Assembly (NCBI GenBank): GCA_026195895.1
Contig: JAPHRO010000026.1
Location: forward strand, 1 to 64,000
Reading direction: 5' to 3'
DNA from: Gammaproteobacteria bacterium
GTDB lineage: Bacteria > Pseudomonadota > Gammaproteobacteria > SZUA-229
DNA length: 64,000 nucleotides
In this document: positions 1-8,243 of the stretch, piece by piece
Numbering within the stretch: position 1 is the first letter of the stretch
Layout of the letters: every line of letters begins with the position of its first letter
Notes under the pieces: generated by a model
The model's input: only the letters and a program-made list of their open reading frames with translations
The model's database searches: none
Told to the model about the DNA's origin: nothing
Program-made: the position numbers and the translations under genes

Positions 1-2
1 AC

Positions 3-746
3 CTGCCCGGCGTGAAAAATATTGGCAAGATATCTCAGGTCAGAGGCATAGCCGAAGGCCAGCCGGCAATATCGCCACCCACCTTTAAAGATCTTTCTTC
101 GGCATCGGATTTTAAACGCTTTGCTGATCGGGCCAGAGAAATCACCGGCGGCATCCCCATCGGTTTTAAGCTGAGTGCTAACCATATCGAGCAGGATATT
201 CAGTTTGCACTGGATGCCAGCGCCGATTACATCATCCTCGATGGTCGTGGTGGTGGCACAGGTGCTGCACCCGAAATGTTCAGAAATCATATTAGTGTAC
301 CAACTATCCCCGCACTCGCCCGTGCACGTCGTTATCTTGATGGTCAGGGCGCAGGTGGTCGTGTCACGCTGATTATTACCGGTGGCTTGCGGGTGCCGAC
401 TGATTTCGTAAAAGCACTGGCGCTGGGAGCAGATGGTATTGCGATTTCCAACAGCGCGATGCAGGCGATCGGTTGTGTTGCCGCCAGGATATGCCACACG
501 AATAATTGCCCTGCCGGGATTGCTACACAGAAAAAAGATTTACGCCAGAAACTGAACATAGAAAAATCAGCCGCTCAGTTACAGAACTTTTTTAATGCCT
601 CTGTCGAGTTAATGCAGGTCATGGCCCGTGCCTGCGGTCATGATGATTTAAATAAATTCAATAAACATGATCTGGCGACCTGGCATCGAGAAATGGCTTT
701 ATTATCTGGAATTAAATATTCGGGTTTTGAACCAGACAGACAGTAA
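3..746 (+). CDS. FMN-binding glutamate synthase family protein, C-terminal part (cut by window edge)
   Basis: The frame is open to the first base of the window, so the gene begins upstream; only about 247 C-terminal residues are present. They match the (beta/alpha)8 FMN-binding half of GltB-like proteins (glutamate synthase domain 2). GFKLSANH, ILDGRGGGTGAAP and ALALGADGIAISNSAM are the flavin/substrate-barrel motifs, and C-x5-C-x4-C in CVAARICHTNNCPAGIATQ is the 3Fe-4S cluster binding segment. The stand-alone family of about 500 residues lacks the glutaminase domain, so the substrate of this copy is not known. The gene ends 137 bases before the TetR gene and is probably not part of that operon. 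Confidence 0.85.
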   Translation: MPGVKNIGKISQVRGIAEGQPAISPPTFKDLSSASDFKRFADRAREITGGIPIGFKLSANHIEQDIQFALDASADYIILDGRGGGTGAAPEMFRNHISVPTIPALARARRYLDGQGAGGRVTLIITGGLRVPTDFVKALALGADGIAISNSAMQAIGCVAARICHTNNCPAGIATQKKDLRQKLNIEKSAAQLQNFFNASVELMQVMARACGHDDLNKFNKHDLATWHREMALLSGIKYSGFEPDRQ

Positions 747-826
747 TCCAGATGCGTGCCTCAGGCCACATTCCCAACCCTACTATCACCTGAACCATCT
801 TTTTGATACTGCTTGTTGACTTTACC

Positions 827-874
827 CCCTTTATGGATAAGATAGTAATTAATTACTATCTTATCCATAAAGGG
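827..874. promoter_or_regulatory. 48-bp perfect palindrome, likely TetR operator
   Basis: Two exact 24-base arms meet at 850/851 with no spacer. The core is TAGTAATTAATTACTA and the outer arms read CCCTTTATGGATAAGA. A -35-like TTGACT at 816-821 and a -10-like TAAGAT at 838-843 (16-base spacing) place the palindrome over the core promoter of the TetR/efflux operon. TetR dimers bind palindromes of 15 to 30 bases, so autorepression is the simplest reading. The arms are longer than one dimer needs. Confidence 0.75.
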
Positions 875-883
875 CAGCAGAGA

Positions 884-1483
884 TTGAAAAACAAACATTT
901 ACCCGCTGATGAGCGCCGCGCCGTTACCATCGAAGCTGTCGTCGATCTCGCGGCCAAACAAAATCCGAACGATATTACCACGGCGGCAATTGCCAAACAT
1001 ATGAGCCTGACCCAGGGCGCATTGTTTCGTCATTTCCCAAATAAAGAAGCCATCTGGCAGGCAGTGATGTCATGGGTTGCCGAACGTTTGCTGACACGGG
1101 TCGATAAAGCCGCTAAATCCGCTGCCACACCACTGGCAGCGCTGGAAGCGGTATTCATGACCCATATTGAATTTGTTTTTGCTCACCCTGGCGTGCCGCG
1201 CATGCTGTTTGGTGAATTACAGCGCGCTGAGAACACTGCCGCTAAACGTATGGCGCGTACACTGCTCCAGAAATACGCCACACGTCTGTCGGTTTTGATA
1301 GAACAGGGCAAAGTTGATGGCGAGATTGATCCTGCTGTGGATACATCTGCTGCGGCGACCCTGTTTATTGGCACCATCCAGGGCCTGGTGATGCAATCTC
1401 TACTGGTCGGAGAAACGACAAATATCGTTAACAAGGTAGCCGATGTATTTGCAATTTATCGCCGCGGCATTGAGCGTCATTGA
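884..1483 (+). CDS. TetR/AcrR family transcriptional regulator
   Basis: A 199-residue repressor, the usual length for TetR. The helix-turn-helix is ITTAAIAKHMSLTQGALFRHF at roughly residues 29-49, followed by the FPNKEAIW stretch common in the family and an all-helical ligand-binding C-terminus. I place the start at TTG 884, just after the palindrome. Upstream in-frame starts (803, and ATG 833 inside the palindrome) would translate the operator and add residues the family lacks. The stop overlaps the ATG of the membrane-fusion gene by one base. It probably represses its own operon through the upstream palindrome; the inducer is unknown. Confidence 0.88.
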   Translation: MKNKHLPADERRAVTIEAVVDLAAKQNPNDITTAAIAKHMSLTQGALFRHFPNKEAIWQAVMSWVAERLLTRVDKAAKSAATPLAALEAVFMTHIEFVFAHPGVPRMLFGELQRAENTAAKRMARTLLQKYATRLSVLIEQGKVDGEIDPAVDTSAAATLFIGTIQGLVMQSLLVGETTNIVNKVADVFAIYRRGIERH

Positions 1484-2673
1484 TGATTAAATTACCCCTG
1501 AACAAACCCGGCATTACCCTGCTGGCTATATTGCTGCCATTGCTACTGACTTTTGGCTACGTGGTCGCCAGATCTGGACCATTAGCACCGGTGCCGGTTA
1601 CCGTCATTCAGGCAGAAAAACAGGCTATTTCACCGGCGCTATTTGGCCTCGGCATCGTTGAGGCTCAGTACAGATACCGTATTGGCCCAACCATGACCGG
1701 CCATGTGCTGCATCTCGATAGTCATGTTGGTGACATGGTCACTGCCGGTCAGGTGCTGGGAAGCATCGACCCGGTGGACCTGAATAATAAAATAGCCTCC
1801 AGCAAGGCCGCTATCAAACGCACCAAAGCATCGGTGATGGCAGCAGAAGCCCAGGTTAATGACGCAGTTGCCCGTGAACGTTATGCACAAAGCCAGTCCC
1901 TGCGTTATCAGCAACTGGTTAAAACGGGCACCGTCAGCAACGAAGCCAACGACATAAAAATTCAGGAATACCAGGTGGCTAAAGCCAGCCTGGCCGCGGC
2001 CAGGGCAAACCTGAACGCCGCCCGCGAAGAGCTGGAAATACAGCATGCAACTTATGCGGGCCTGGTACAACAGCTTGACAATCTACGCCTGCTATCACCA
2101 GTGGATGGCCTGGTAGTTGGTCGTTATGTCGAGCCGGGCAGTACGGTAGTTGCGGGGCAGGCGGTACTGGAAGTCATTGATCCAGCCAGCATCTGGATCA
2201 ATGTGCGCTTCGATCAGTTACGTTCCAGGGGGCTGGCCAGCGGATTAACCGCCAGCATTGAGCTGCGATCCATTGCCGAACCGCTCACCGGCCGTGTGGC
2301 CAGAGTAGAACCGCTGGCCGATGCGGTTACCGAAGAGATTCTGGCAAAAATCGTATTCGACCAATTGCCGGAATCACTGCCGCCGATAGGTGAGCTGGCC
2401 GAGGTCACGGTTAATTTACCGCAGCTTGCGGCCATGCCTGTCGTACCCAATGCCAGCATCAAGCGTATCAATGGACAGACCGGTGTCTGGGTGCTGGAAG
2501 ACGCATCACTGCGCTATGCGCCAGTGGAAATCGGCATCGCCAATCTGGACGGCCAGGTACAGGTATTGAGCGGACTCAATCACAATGATCAGGTTGTTGT
2601 GTACAGTAAACAGGCACTGAGCTCAGATAGTCGTGTCAGCGTTGTTGATCAGTTGCTGGATGATGCGCAATGA
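1483..2673 (+). CDS. HlyD/MacA-type membrane fusion protein of an ABC exporter
   Basis: A periplasmic adaptor of 396 residues that would link the inner-membrane ABC pump to an outer-membrane channel or release substrate in the periplasm. It has an N-terminal membrane anchor (about residues 11-30), a lipoyl-like half around 70-95, a long Ala/Glu/Gln-rich coiled-coil hairpin (about 100-195), the second lipoyl half (LLSPVDGLVVGRYVEPGS) and beta-barrel domains to the end. ATG 1483 overlaps the tetR stop (TGATG), which indicates translational coupling; the TTG one codon earlier is less likely. The gene overlaps the next one by four bases (ATGA). The substrate cannot be told from sequence. Confidence 0.9.
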   Translation: MIKLPLNKPGITLLAILLPLLLTFGYVVARSGPLAPVPVTVIQAEKQAISPALFGLGIVEAQYRYRIGPTMTGHVLHLDSHVGDMVTAGQVLGSIDPVDLNNKIASSKAAIKRTKASVMAAEAQVNDAVARERYAQSQSLRYQQLVKTGTVSNEANDIKIQEYQVAKASLAAARANLNAAREELEIQHATYAGLVQQLDNLRLLSPVDGLVVGRYVEPGSTVVAGQAVLEVIDPASIWINVRFDQLRSRGLASGLTASIELRSIAEPLTGRVARVEPLADAVTEEILAKIVFDQLPESLPPIGELAEVTVNLPQLAAMPVVPNASIKRINGQTGVWVLEDASLRYAPVEIGIANLDGQVQVLSGLNHNDQVVVYSKQALSSDSRVSVVDQLLDDAQ

Positions 2674-3863
2674 TCAGCCTGGCGGGCCGAGATGTGCTAC
2701 ATGCCTGGGGGAAATTTGTTTTTACCGGCGTCGGACTGGGTTTACTGATCGGGGTAACGCTGACCATGGCCGGGGTCTATCGAGGCATGGTGGACGATGC
2801 CAAAGTACTGCTGAATAACAGCGGCGCAGATTTGTGGGTAGTGCAAAAAGACACGCTGGGACCTTATGCCGAACCTTCCAGCCTGTACGACGATGTGTAT
2901 CGCAGCATCCTCGGCATGCCCGGCGTGGCCCGTGCGGCTAATGTCACTTATCTCACCATGCAGGTTCGCCAGCACAATCGTGATGTACGCGCCATGGTGG
3001 TCGGCATAGTACCTGATGGCCCCGGCGTACCCGGCTACCTGATGGCGGGTCGACAAATCTCCCGCAGCCATTATGAAGCTGTGGCCGATATTGCCACCGG
3101 CTTTAAGCTGGGACAGGTGATACGTATTCGGCGCAATAACTACACGGTGGTCGGCCTGACTCGACGCATGGTGTCGTCCGGTGGCGACCCAATGGTATTT
3201 ATTCCACTAAAAGACGCCCAGGAAGCCCAGTTCCTGAAAGATAATGACGCCATTATCAGTCAACGCAATCGCACCTCAGCCAATCCTGCATTCAATCAAC
3301 CGGGCGCTCCCGACCTGCTCAATGCCGTGATCGATTCGCAAAGCAGTAACCCCTATGTCAACGCGGTACTGGTGCAGATTAAACCCGGCTACAGTGCCGA
3401 ACAGGTCGCGGAGCCCGTGCGCCGCTGGAAGCGCCTGCAGGTTTACACTCGAGAACAGATGGAAGAAATCCTGGTGGCCAAACTGATTGCCACCTCATCA
3501 AAACAGATTGGTATGTTCCTGGTTATTCTGGCCATCGTTAGCGCCGCCATTGTGGCGTTCATTATTTACACCCTGACCATGGGTAAAATTCGAGAAATCG
3601 CCGTACTGAAATTAATTGGCACACGTAATCGCACCATTGCCAGCATGATCATGCAACAGGCGGTTGGTCTGGGACTGATTGGATTTATCGTGGGCAAAAT
3701 TTCCGCCACCATCTGGGCACCGATGTTCCCCAAATACGTCCTGCTGGAGCCAGGTGACGCACTGCGTGGATTTATTGCCGTGGTCATCATCTGCATTCTG
3801 GCCAGCGTGCTGGCTATTCGTGCGGCCCTCAAAGTTGATCCGGCGGAAGCCATAGGTGGATGA
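2670..3863 (+). CDS. ABC transporter permease, FtsX/MacB/DevC type
   Basis: A 397-residue permease with the MacB-like topology: one N-terminal membrane helix (about 15-36), a large periplasmic domain (about 37-268), then three helices (about 272-298, 320-345, 362-386). It ends in ALKVDPAEAIGG, the typical FtsX-family tail. The REIAVLKLIGT segment is the conserved coupling region next to the second helix. Its start overlaps the adaptor stop (ATGA). With the flanking adaptor and ATPase it forms a DevABC/MacAB-like exporter; unlike MacB, the ATPase is a separate protein. Confidence 0.9.
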   Translation: MISLAGRDVLHAWGKFVFTGVGLGLLIGVTLTMAGVYRGMVDDAKVLLNNSGADLWVVQKDTLGPYAEPSSLYDDVYRSILGMPGVARAANVTYLTMQVRQHNRDVRAMVVGIVPDGPGVPGYLMAGRQISRSHYEAVADIATGFKLGQVIRIRRNNYTVVGLTRRMVSSGGDPMVFIPLKDAQEAQFLKDNDAIISQRNRTSANPAFNQPGAPDLLNAVIDSQSSNPYVNAVLVQIKPGYSAEQVAEPVRRWKRLQVYTREQMEEILVAKLIATSSKQIGMFLVILAIVSAAIVAFIIYTLTMGKIREIAVLKLIGTRNRTIASMIMQQAVGLGLIGFIVGKISATIWAPMFPKYVLLEPGDALRGFIAVVIICILASVLAIRAALKVDPAEAIGG

Positions 3864-3864
3864 T

Positions 3865-4587
3865 ATGAGCACCAGCCCGGCAGGCCGAGGTATCATCATT
3901 GAAGGTATGCGCAAGCGTTATGGCGAAGGCGATACCGCCGTTGATGCGCTAAAAGATGTCAACATGGTAGTTCAGCCCGGGGAAGTGGTTGGCCTGATTG
4001 GTCCTTCCGGTTCCGGTAAAACAACCCTGCTTAAATGTCTCGGCGCAGTCATCGAGCCCAGTGCTGGCCGCATGACGCTGGGTAATAATACGATTTTTGA
4101 TAATGGCTGGATGATAAAAGATCTGCGCGCTTTACGTCGTGACAATATCGGCTTTGTGTTCCAGGCGCCTTATCTGATTCCGTTTCTCGATGTTACCGAC
4201 AATGTCGCCTTACTGCCGATGCTGGCCGGTCTGTCGAATAATGAATCACGACAACGGGCAGTGGAATTGCTGGGCGCACTGGATGTTGCCCATCGCGCCA
4301 AAGCCATGCCATCGGAACTGTCCGGTGGCGAACAGCAACGCGTTGCCATCGCGCGCGCGCTGGTCAATAAACCACCGGTTATTCTGGCCGATGAACCGAC
4401 GGCGCCACTGGATAGTGAACGCGCCATGTCTGTCGTCCGCATTCTCAATCAGATGGCCCAACAGTATCAGACCGCCATCATTGTGGTGACTCATGATGAA
4501 AAAATTATCCCGACCTTCAAACGCATATATCATATCCGTGATGGCAGCACACATGAAGAAGCCGGTGAAGGCCGCGCATTTGACTAA
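3865..4587 (+). CDS. ABC transporter ATP-binding protein (LolD/MacB-like)
   Basis: A 240-residue nucleotide-binding subunit. Walker A is GPSGSGKTTL (near residue 47), the signature is LSGGEQQRVAIARAL, and Walker B is VILADEPTAPLD followed by VVTHDE with the switch His. I choose ATG 3865 because AGGTGG lies five bases upstream; an in-frame GTG at 3856 lies before it and overlaps the permease stop. It powers the exporter encoded by the two preceding genes and closes the tetR-hlyD-permease-ATPase unit. Confidence 0.9.
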   Translation: MSTSPAGRGIIIEGMRKRYGEGDTAVDALKDVNMVVQPGEVVGLIGPSGSGKTTLLKCLGAVIEPSAGRMTLGNNTIFDNGWMIKDLRALRRDNIGFVFQAPYLIPFLDVTDNVALLPMLAGLSNNESRQRAVELLGALDVAHRAKAMPSELSGGEQQRVAIARALVNKPPVILADEPTAPLDSERAMSVVRILNQMAQQYQTAIIVVTHDEKIIPTFKRIYHIRDGSTHEEAGEGRAFD

Positions 4588-4656
4588 ACAGCAGCATCAT
4601 TCTACTGGCAACAAACTGGGCCGTGAAATAATCGGTACAACTGGAATGCAACTAAT

Positions 4657-5118
4657 ATGACTACTTGCTATCTCAATAAATTAACGCTGGCTATCGGACT
4701 AAGTAGCAGCATTTTTTTCACACCGCTTTTTGCCAGCGAAGCAACGGACACAACAGAACCCCTTGCGCTGCGTAAAATCATGCAAAACCTGAACGAAAAT
4801 ATGCAGGCTATTACCCATAGTATTTCCCACGAAGACTGGGCACAGGTTGAAAAAATCGCGCCCCAGGTTGCCGATCATCCACAGCCACCCCTGCTCGAAA
4901 AAATTCGCATTCTAAGTTATGTTGGCAGTAACATCACTGAATTCAAAAATCATGATGGGAAAACCCATGCCGCAGCAAATGCACTGGCACAAGCCGCAAG
5001 CACTGCAGATGGCGAGGCAGTCATTAGCGCTTTCGCAAGATTACAGACGACATGTCTCAACTGCCATCAGAAATTTCGTCATGCATTTGTAGAACATTTT
5101 TATCCACAGGAAAATTAA
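4657..5118 (+). CDS. Periplasmic class II (c'-like) c-type cytochrome
   Basis: A 153-residue protein with an N-terminal signal sequence ending near FASEA (about residue 28) and a single haem-attachment motif CLNCH at 133-137, close to the C-terminus. Haem near the C-terminus of a small, mostly helical exported protein is the pattern of class II cytochromes (c', c556). It lies 69 bases after the efflux ATPase on the same strand and three bases before the next exported protein, so these two at least are probably co-transcribed. Electron-transfer and gas-binding roles both occur in the class; nothing here decides between them. Confidence 0.78.
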   Translation: MTTCYLNKLTLAIGLSSSIFFTPLFASEATDTTEPLALRKIMQNLNENMQAITHSISHEDWAQVEKIAPQVADHPQPPLLEKIRILSYVGSNITEFKNHDGKTHAAANALAQAASTADGEAVISAFARLQTTCLNCHQKFRHAFVEHFYPQEN

Positions 5119-5121
5119 ACT

Positions 5122-5619
5122 ATGAAGACACATCATAAATTCACAACTGTTCTGGCCATCACCTGCCTGGGCCTGCTTTTCAATATATCGGTAAAAGCTG
5201 AAACCGGCACCACAGTTGCTCATCAACATCATCACGATGAACATGCTGTATCAAGCTTGCAACTAAACCAGGGTAAAAAATGGTCCACGGACGCCCCATT
5301 ACGCGAGGGTATGCAAAGCATTAATAAAGCCGCCATGGAAGCAACGACCGCCTTTCACCATGATGCACTGACAAAATCGGACGCAGAAAAACTGGCGCAA
5401 CATATTAATAATACAGTCAACTACCTGGTAGCCAATTGCAAACTTGAACCGCAGGCGGATGCCGTACTGCATGTATTAATTGGTGATTTATTAAGCGCTG
5501 CAGATACACTGTCTAACCAGCCTTTATCGAGTCAGGGCTTGCCGCGCATCATTAACACACTGCAGCTATATCCGAAGTATTTCGAACATAAAGACTGGAA
5601 TAGCATTGCACACGACTAA
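5122..5619 (+). CDS. Exported His-rich helical protein (DnrO-like)
   Basis: A 165-residue protein with a clear signal peptide (cleavage near VKAETG). It then has a short His cluster (HQHHHDEH, residues 36-43), a QGKKWSTDAPLREGM segment and a helical remainder with one Cys. The KWxTDAPLR motif recalls small proteins annotated as DnrO in other Proteobacteria, from memory only; their function is not established. The His cluster could bind metal. The gene follows the cytochrome by three bases, so the two products are likely made together and meet in the periplasm. Confidence 0.6.
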   Translation: MKTHHKFTTVLAITCLGLLFNISVKAETGTTVAHQHHHDEHAVSSLQLNQGKKWSTDAPLREGMQSINKAAMEATTAFHHDALTKSDAEKLAQHINNTVNYLVANCKLEPQADAVLHVLIGDLLSAADTLSNQPLSSQGLPRIINTLQLYPKYFEHKDWNSIAHD

Positions 5620-5647
5620 TCCTGTTTAGATACTATTGCAGATAACA

Positions 5648-5686
5648 GGCTGTTTCTGCGAATGAAAGCAACGCGCAGAAACAGCC
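5648..5686. terminator. Hairpin between convergent genes
   Basis: A perfect 13-base stem (GGCTGTTTCTGCG at 5648-5660 with its complement at 5674-5686) and a 13-base loop lie in the 86-base gap between convergent genes. No clear U-run follows on either strand, so it may be a weak bidirectional terminator or an mRNA-end stabiliser. Confidence 0.6.
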
Positions 5687-5705
5687 CACCATTAAAGCAG
5701 ATTAA

Positions 5706-6983
5706 TTAAAACAGCTTACTCAAGCCAACCGTCATTACTGTTCTATCATAATCATACGAAGCCTCTGTCGAATCATTATCAGTATATTCAAGCCGGGTCC
5801 TGAGCTTCATCGTTTTATCGAAACGGTAATCAACATAGGCTGCCGCTTTCCAGCGATCATCATTTCTATCCTGGGTAGCCGTTGCCGGATAATCACTCAT
5901 CCGATATGACAGATCGCCTGTCACATGCCAGGTTTTATTTAACATCTTCGTATACTTGCCACGCACTGTATGCCGTGTCGGCGAATAACTGTATTCGTTT
6001 CCCGTTAACGAGGAAACAAAATCTTTCCTGTCATTTAGCTCCAGCTCATAATATAGCTGGCTAATTTCAGCCTTATCATACTGTCGATACTCTAACCTGA
6101 TTTTTTGTCGCCAGCCTTCCAGATAATCATAATTGACAAAATCACTACTAATATCCTCATAGCGATAACGCAAATATAATCTGCCTGTTTTAGATAAATT
6201 TCGTTTGGCTCCAGCCTCCATTTTTGCTATGGATTGATAATCGTCCGGTCCATAAGTGTATTTATCAAAATTTACTTTCAGGTGTGTTTGCCATGCATCC
6301 AGTTTCTGAGTTTTTTTAATGCCCGCGCCATACTGATCCTGATCATATTTATCAGTATCAAAATAATTAATACGGTAAAAAACCACATCACCTGTCCAGC
6401 CGTTATTTCTAGAACCGGCCAACAAATAATCAGCCGACATCACAACATCACTAAACATATCTGATTCGCCAATAACAATATCAGCAGGTGCAACGTTTAT
6501 GTTGTCGTCATAACCTAATTTCGCACTCACATAGACTGAGCCATTTTTTTTCACTGGTGTTTTTTTAGCTAACTGCTCATTAGCCAGATACACCAGTTTT
6601 TTATCCTGATTATCACTGACGACCAATTTGAAATATTGTACAGCCAGTTTTCTATTTTGTTGTTTTAAAGCAATAAGACCGAGATTATAATTCGCCAGGG
6701 ATTTCATCTGCGGCACCTTGCCTACTTCAATAAAATATCGACGAGCATTTTTATAATCTTCAAGCTTGTAATAACTGCTGCCAAGATTGTAATACAGCGC
6801 TACCGAATTCATGCCCTGTTTGCGTGCACTTTCAAATCTTTCTGCCGCGCTATCATATTCACCCGCCTTAAAATATTTAGCGCCCTGTTCGAAATCATCT
6901 TTTGCTGACGCCTGCACGTTAGTTGCACAGCCCAGCAATACAATTAGTAAGTATGTTTTCAGATAGCTTATCCACTTACCCAT
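5706..6983 (-). CDS. TPR-containing outer-membrane beta-barrel protein
   Basis: About 425 residues. After a signal sequence come three to four TPR-like helical repeats (about 30-140: AKYFKAGEYDSAAERFE, LYYNLGSSYYKLEDYKNAR, ANYNLGLIALKQQN). The C-terminal part (about 160-425) is rich in alternating aromatic/polar strands and ends in Phe (VGLSKLF), the BamA recognition signature. The TPR-plus-barrel plan recalls Slam (surface lipoprotein assembly modifier) and BcsC/PgaA secretins, though I see no diagnostic motif for any of them. LLGC in the leader could be a lipobox, with ASA-K as alternative signal-peptidase I site. ATG 6998 is an alternative start. Last gene of the ECF unit. Confidence 0.75.
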   Translation of the reverse strand: MGKWISYLKTYLLIVLLGCATNVQASAKDDFEQGAKYFKAGEYDSAAERFESARKQGMNSVALYYNLGSSYYKLEDYKNARRYFIEVGKVPQMKSLANYNLGLIALKQQNRKLAVQYFKLVVSDNQDKKLVYLANEQLAKKTPVKKNGSVYVSAKLGYDDNINVAPADIVIGESDMFSDVVMSADYLLAGSRNNGWTGDVVFYRINYFDTDKYDQDQYGAGIKKTQKLDAWQTHLKVNFDKYTYGPDDYQSIAKMEAGAKRNLSKTGRLYLRYRYEDISSDFVNYDYLEGWRQKIRLEYRQYDKAEISQLYYELELNDRKDFVSSLTGNEYSYSPTRHTVRGKYTKMLNKTWHVTGDLSYRMSDYPATATQDRNDDRWKAAAYVDYRFDKTMKLRTRLEYTDNDSTEASYDYDRTVMTVGLSKLF

Positions 6984-7016
6984 TAACTCTAACCCCATTC
7001 ACTTTTTCCAATACGC

Positions 7017-7065
7017 ACAAACCTCTCCCGGATTTTTCAGGGAGAGGTTTGTATTTTTTATTTTT
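7017..7065 (+). terminator. Strong stem-loop with U-tract on the plus strand
   Basis: ACAAACCTCTCCC (7017-7029) pairs perfectly with 7040-7052 around a 10-base loop, followed on the plus strand by ATTTTTTATTTTT. This is a textbook intrinsic terminator, but it faces plus-strand transcription while both flanking genes are on the minus strand. On the minus strand it would be a stable hairpin in the leader of the barrel gene, without a U-tract. Confidence 0.65.
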
Positions 7066-7073
7066 AGCCAGAT

Positions 7074-7538
7074 CTAGTTGTTCGGCCCCTGACCATGGCC
7101 ATTTTCTGGCCCTTCCGGACCTTCTGGTTCTATATCTTCAGGATTTCCATGCCCTTCTCCATGCTCGTGCGCCTGTTCCATTTCATGTTCACGTTCATGT
7201 TCCGCTTCATGCTCGTTTTCCACTTCCCGTTCGCGGTCTCTATCTCTATCTCTTTCATGATCACCATCACCGGCATCGGCATCATCACCTGTATGCTCTT
7301 GCAGTCGTTCACGATTGCGATTGCGATTTTGATTCGCCGTTGTTAAACCATCTTCTGCGTTGTCACTCGCATTCTCACTGGCCGCATCCGGCAACTCGAT
7401 ATTTCGTATAACATTCTCATAGGAATGCTCATGCATTTCCATTACGCGTATAGTTACATCATCATCCGGTGCTGCCATTGCACCTAACGGCAACGACAGA
7501 CCCAGCCCTAACATTATTGCTTTGCTCAACTGTTTCAT
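7074..7538 (-). CDS. Secreted low-complexity Glu/His/Arg-rich protein
   Basis: A 154-residue protein with a normal signal peptide (MKQLSKAIMLGLGLSLPLGAMAA). Its mature part is mostly charged: an N-terminal 50 residues with some beta propensity, an RNRNRER stretch, then alternating Arg/Asp/Glu and a Glu/His block (EHEAEHEREHEMEQAHEHGE), ending in Pro/Gly/Asn-rich EPEGPEGPENGHGQ. ATG 7538 has GGAG nine bases upstream. I recognise no family. The His/Glu block could bind metal or polyelectrolyte. It sits between the anti-sigma gene and the TPR-barrel gene, so it is a likely output, and perhaps cargo, of this ECF circuit. Confidence 0.8.
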   Translation of the reverse strand: MKQLSKAIMLGLGLSLPLGAMAAPDDDVTIRVMEMHEHSYENVIRNIELPDAASENASDNAEDGLTTANQNRNRNRERLQEHTGDDADAGDGDHERDRDRDREREVENEHEAEHEREHEMEQAHEHGEGHGNPEDIEPEGPEGPENGHGQGPNN

Positions 7539-7561
7539 TATTTCAAACTCCAAATTATCTG

Positions 7562-8230
7562 TTACGCAGAAGTCACCGGCTGAATCTGATAATTCATCAC
7601 ACCGTTTTCTGTCGTTTTAAGTACAAGTCGATAGGTTTTCAATTTATCGCCATAGCTAAGCTGGGCAACTAATTCACCCTTGCCTGAATCTATAGCCATA
7701 ATTGGCAGAGCAAGAACATTCTGACCTTTTTTCAAACTGGTTTGCCAGGTCAGGTTATTACGCCCAGGATATCCGGTTAATTCAACATTAGCCGGCAAGC
7801 CTATGCTTAAAGTCACCTGTGCAATATCATCGGGCGCTTCAAGCAATAACCTGACGGTACGCGCATCATTCATTGCCACCGTAATCACATCTGGTGTATT
7901 CAGCGATTGCTGCGGCACAAAAAAGATGGTGCTGGCAAACCACAAAGCGACTCCGGCAGCCATGGCTGTTGCAAAACCTGCAACGAAATGGCTGGCAGAG
8001 CGCTCTGGATACTGTCTACGTACTTCCCTGAACACACGCGCCTCGAAATCCGCTGTGGCTTCTGGCACTGACAAATCTTTTAAACTTGCCAACATAAAAT
8101 TCATACCCTTGACTTTGTCAGCGCAAGCCTGGCATTCAAGCAGGTGCTGCTCTACTGCCTGCCTGTCCTGCAATAACAAATTGCCATCAAGGTAATCATC
8201 TATATGTGTGTTGATTTCTGTACAATTCAT
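7562..8230 (-). CDS. Membrane anti-sigma factor with zinc-finger (ZAS) domain
   Basis: About 222 residues. The N-terminal cytoplasmic domain carries H-x3-C-x2-C (HLLECQAC, near residue 35), the zinc-binding anti-sigma motif. A membrane helix follows (about 85-108, FVAGFATAMAAGVALWFAS) and then a beta-rich periplasmic domain of about 110 residues. It would hold the adjacent ECF sigma factor inactive until an envelope signal reaches the periplasmic part. Starts at 8251, 8236 and 8230 are possible; 8251 overlaps the sigma gene stop by eight bases, and 8230 has the better-spaced GAG. It is 23 bases upstream of the secreted charged-protein gene. Confidence 0.85.
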   Translation of the reverse strand: MNCTEINTHIDDYLDGNLLLQDRQAVEQHLLECQACADKVKGMNFMLASLKDLSVPEATADFEARVFREVRRQYPERSASHFVAGFATAMAAGVALWFASTIFFVPQQSLNTPDVITVAMNDARTVRLLLEAPDDIAQVTLSIGLPANVELTGYPGRNNLTWQTSLKKGQNVLALPIMAIDSGKGELVAQLSYGDKLKTYRLVLKTTENGVMNYQIQPVTSA

Positions 8231-8243
8231 ATTCATCACTCTG

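Noticed and set aside
803-883. N-terminal extension of the first TetR
   Set aside because: It would translate the palindromic operator; TTG 884 gives a family-length protein.
7095-7346. Plus-strand Phe/Ile-rich ORF
   Set aside because: Mirror of the Glu/His/Arg codons of the secreted protein on the minus strand.
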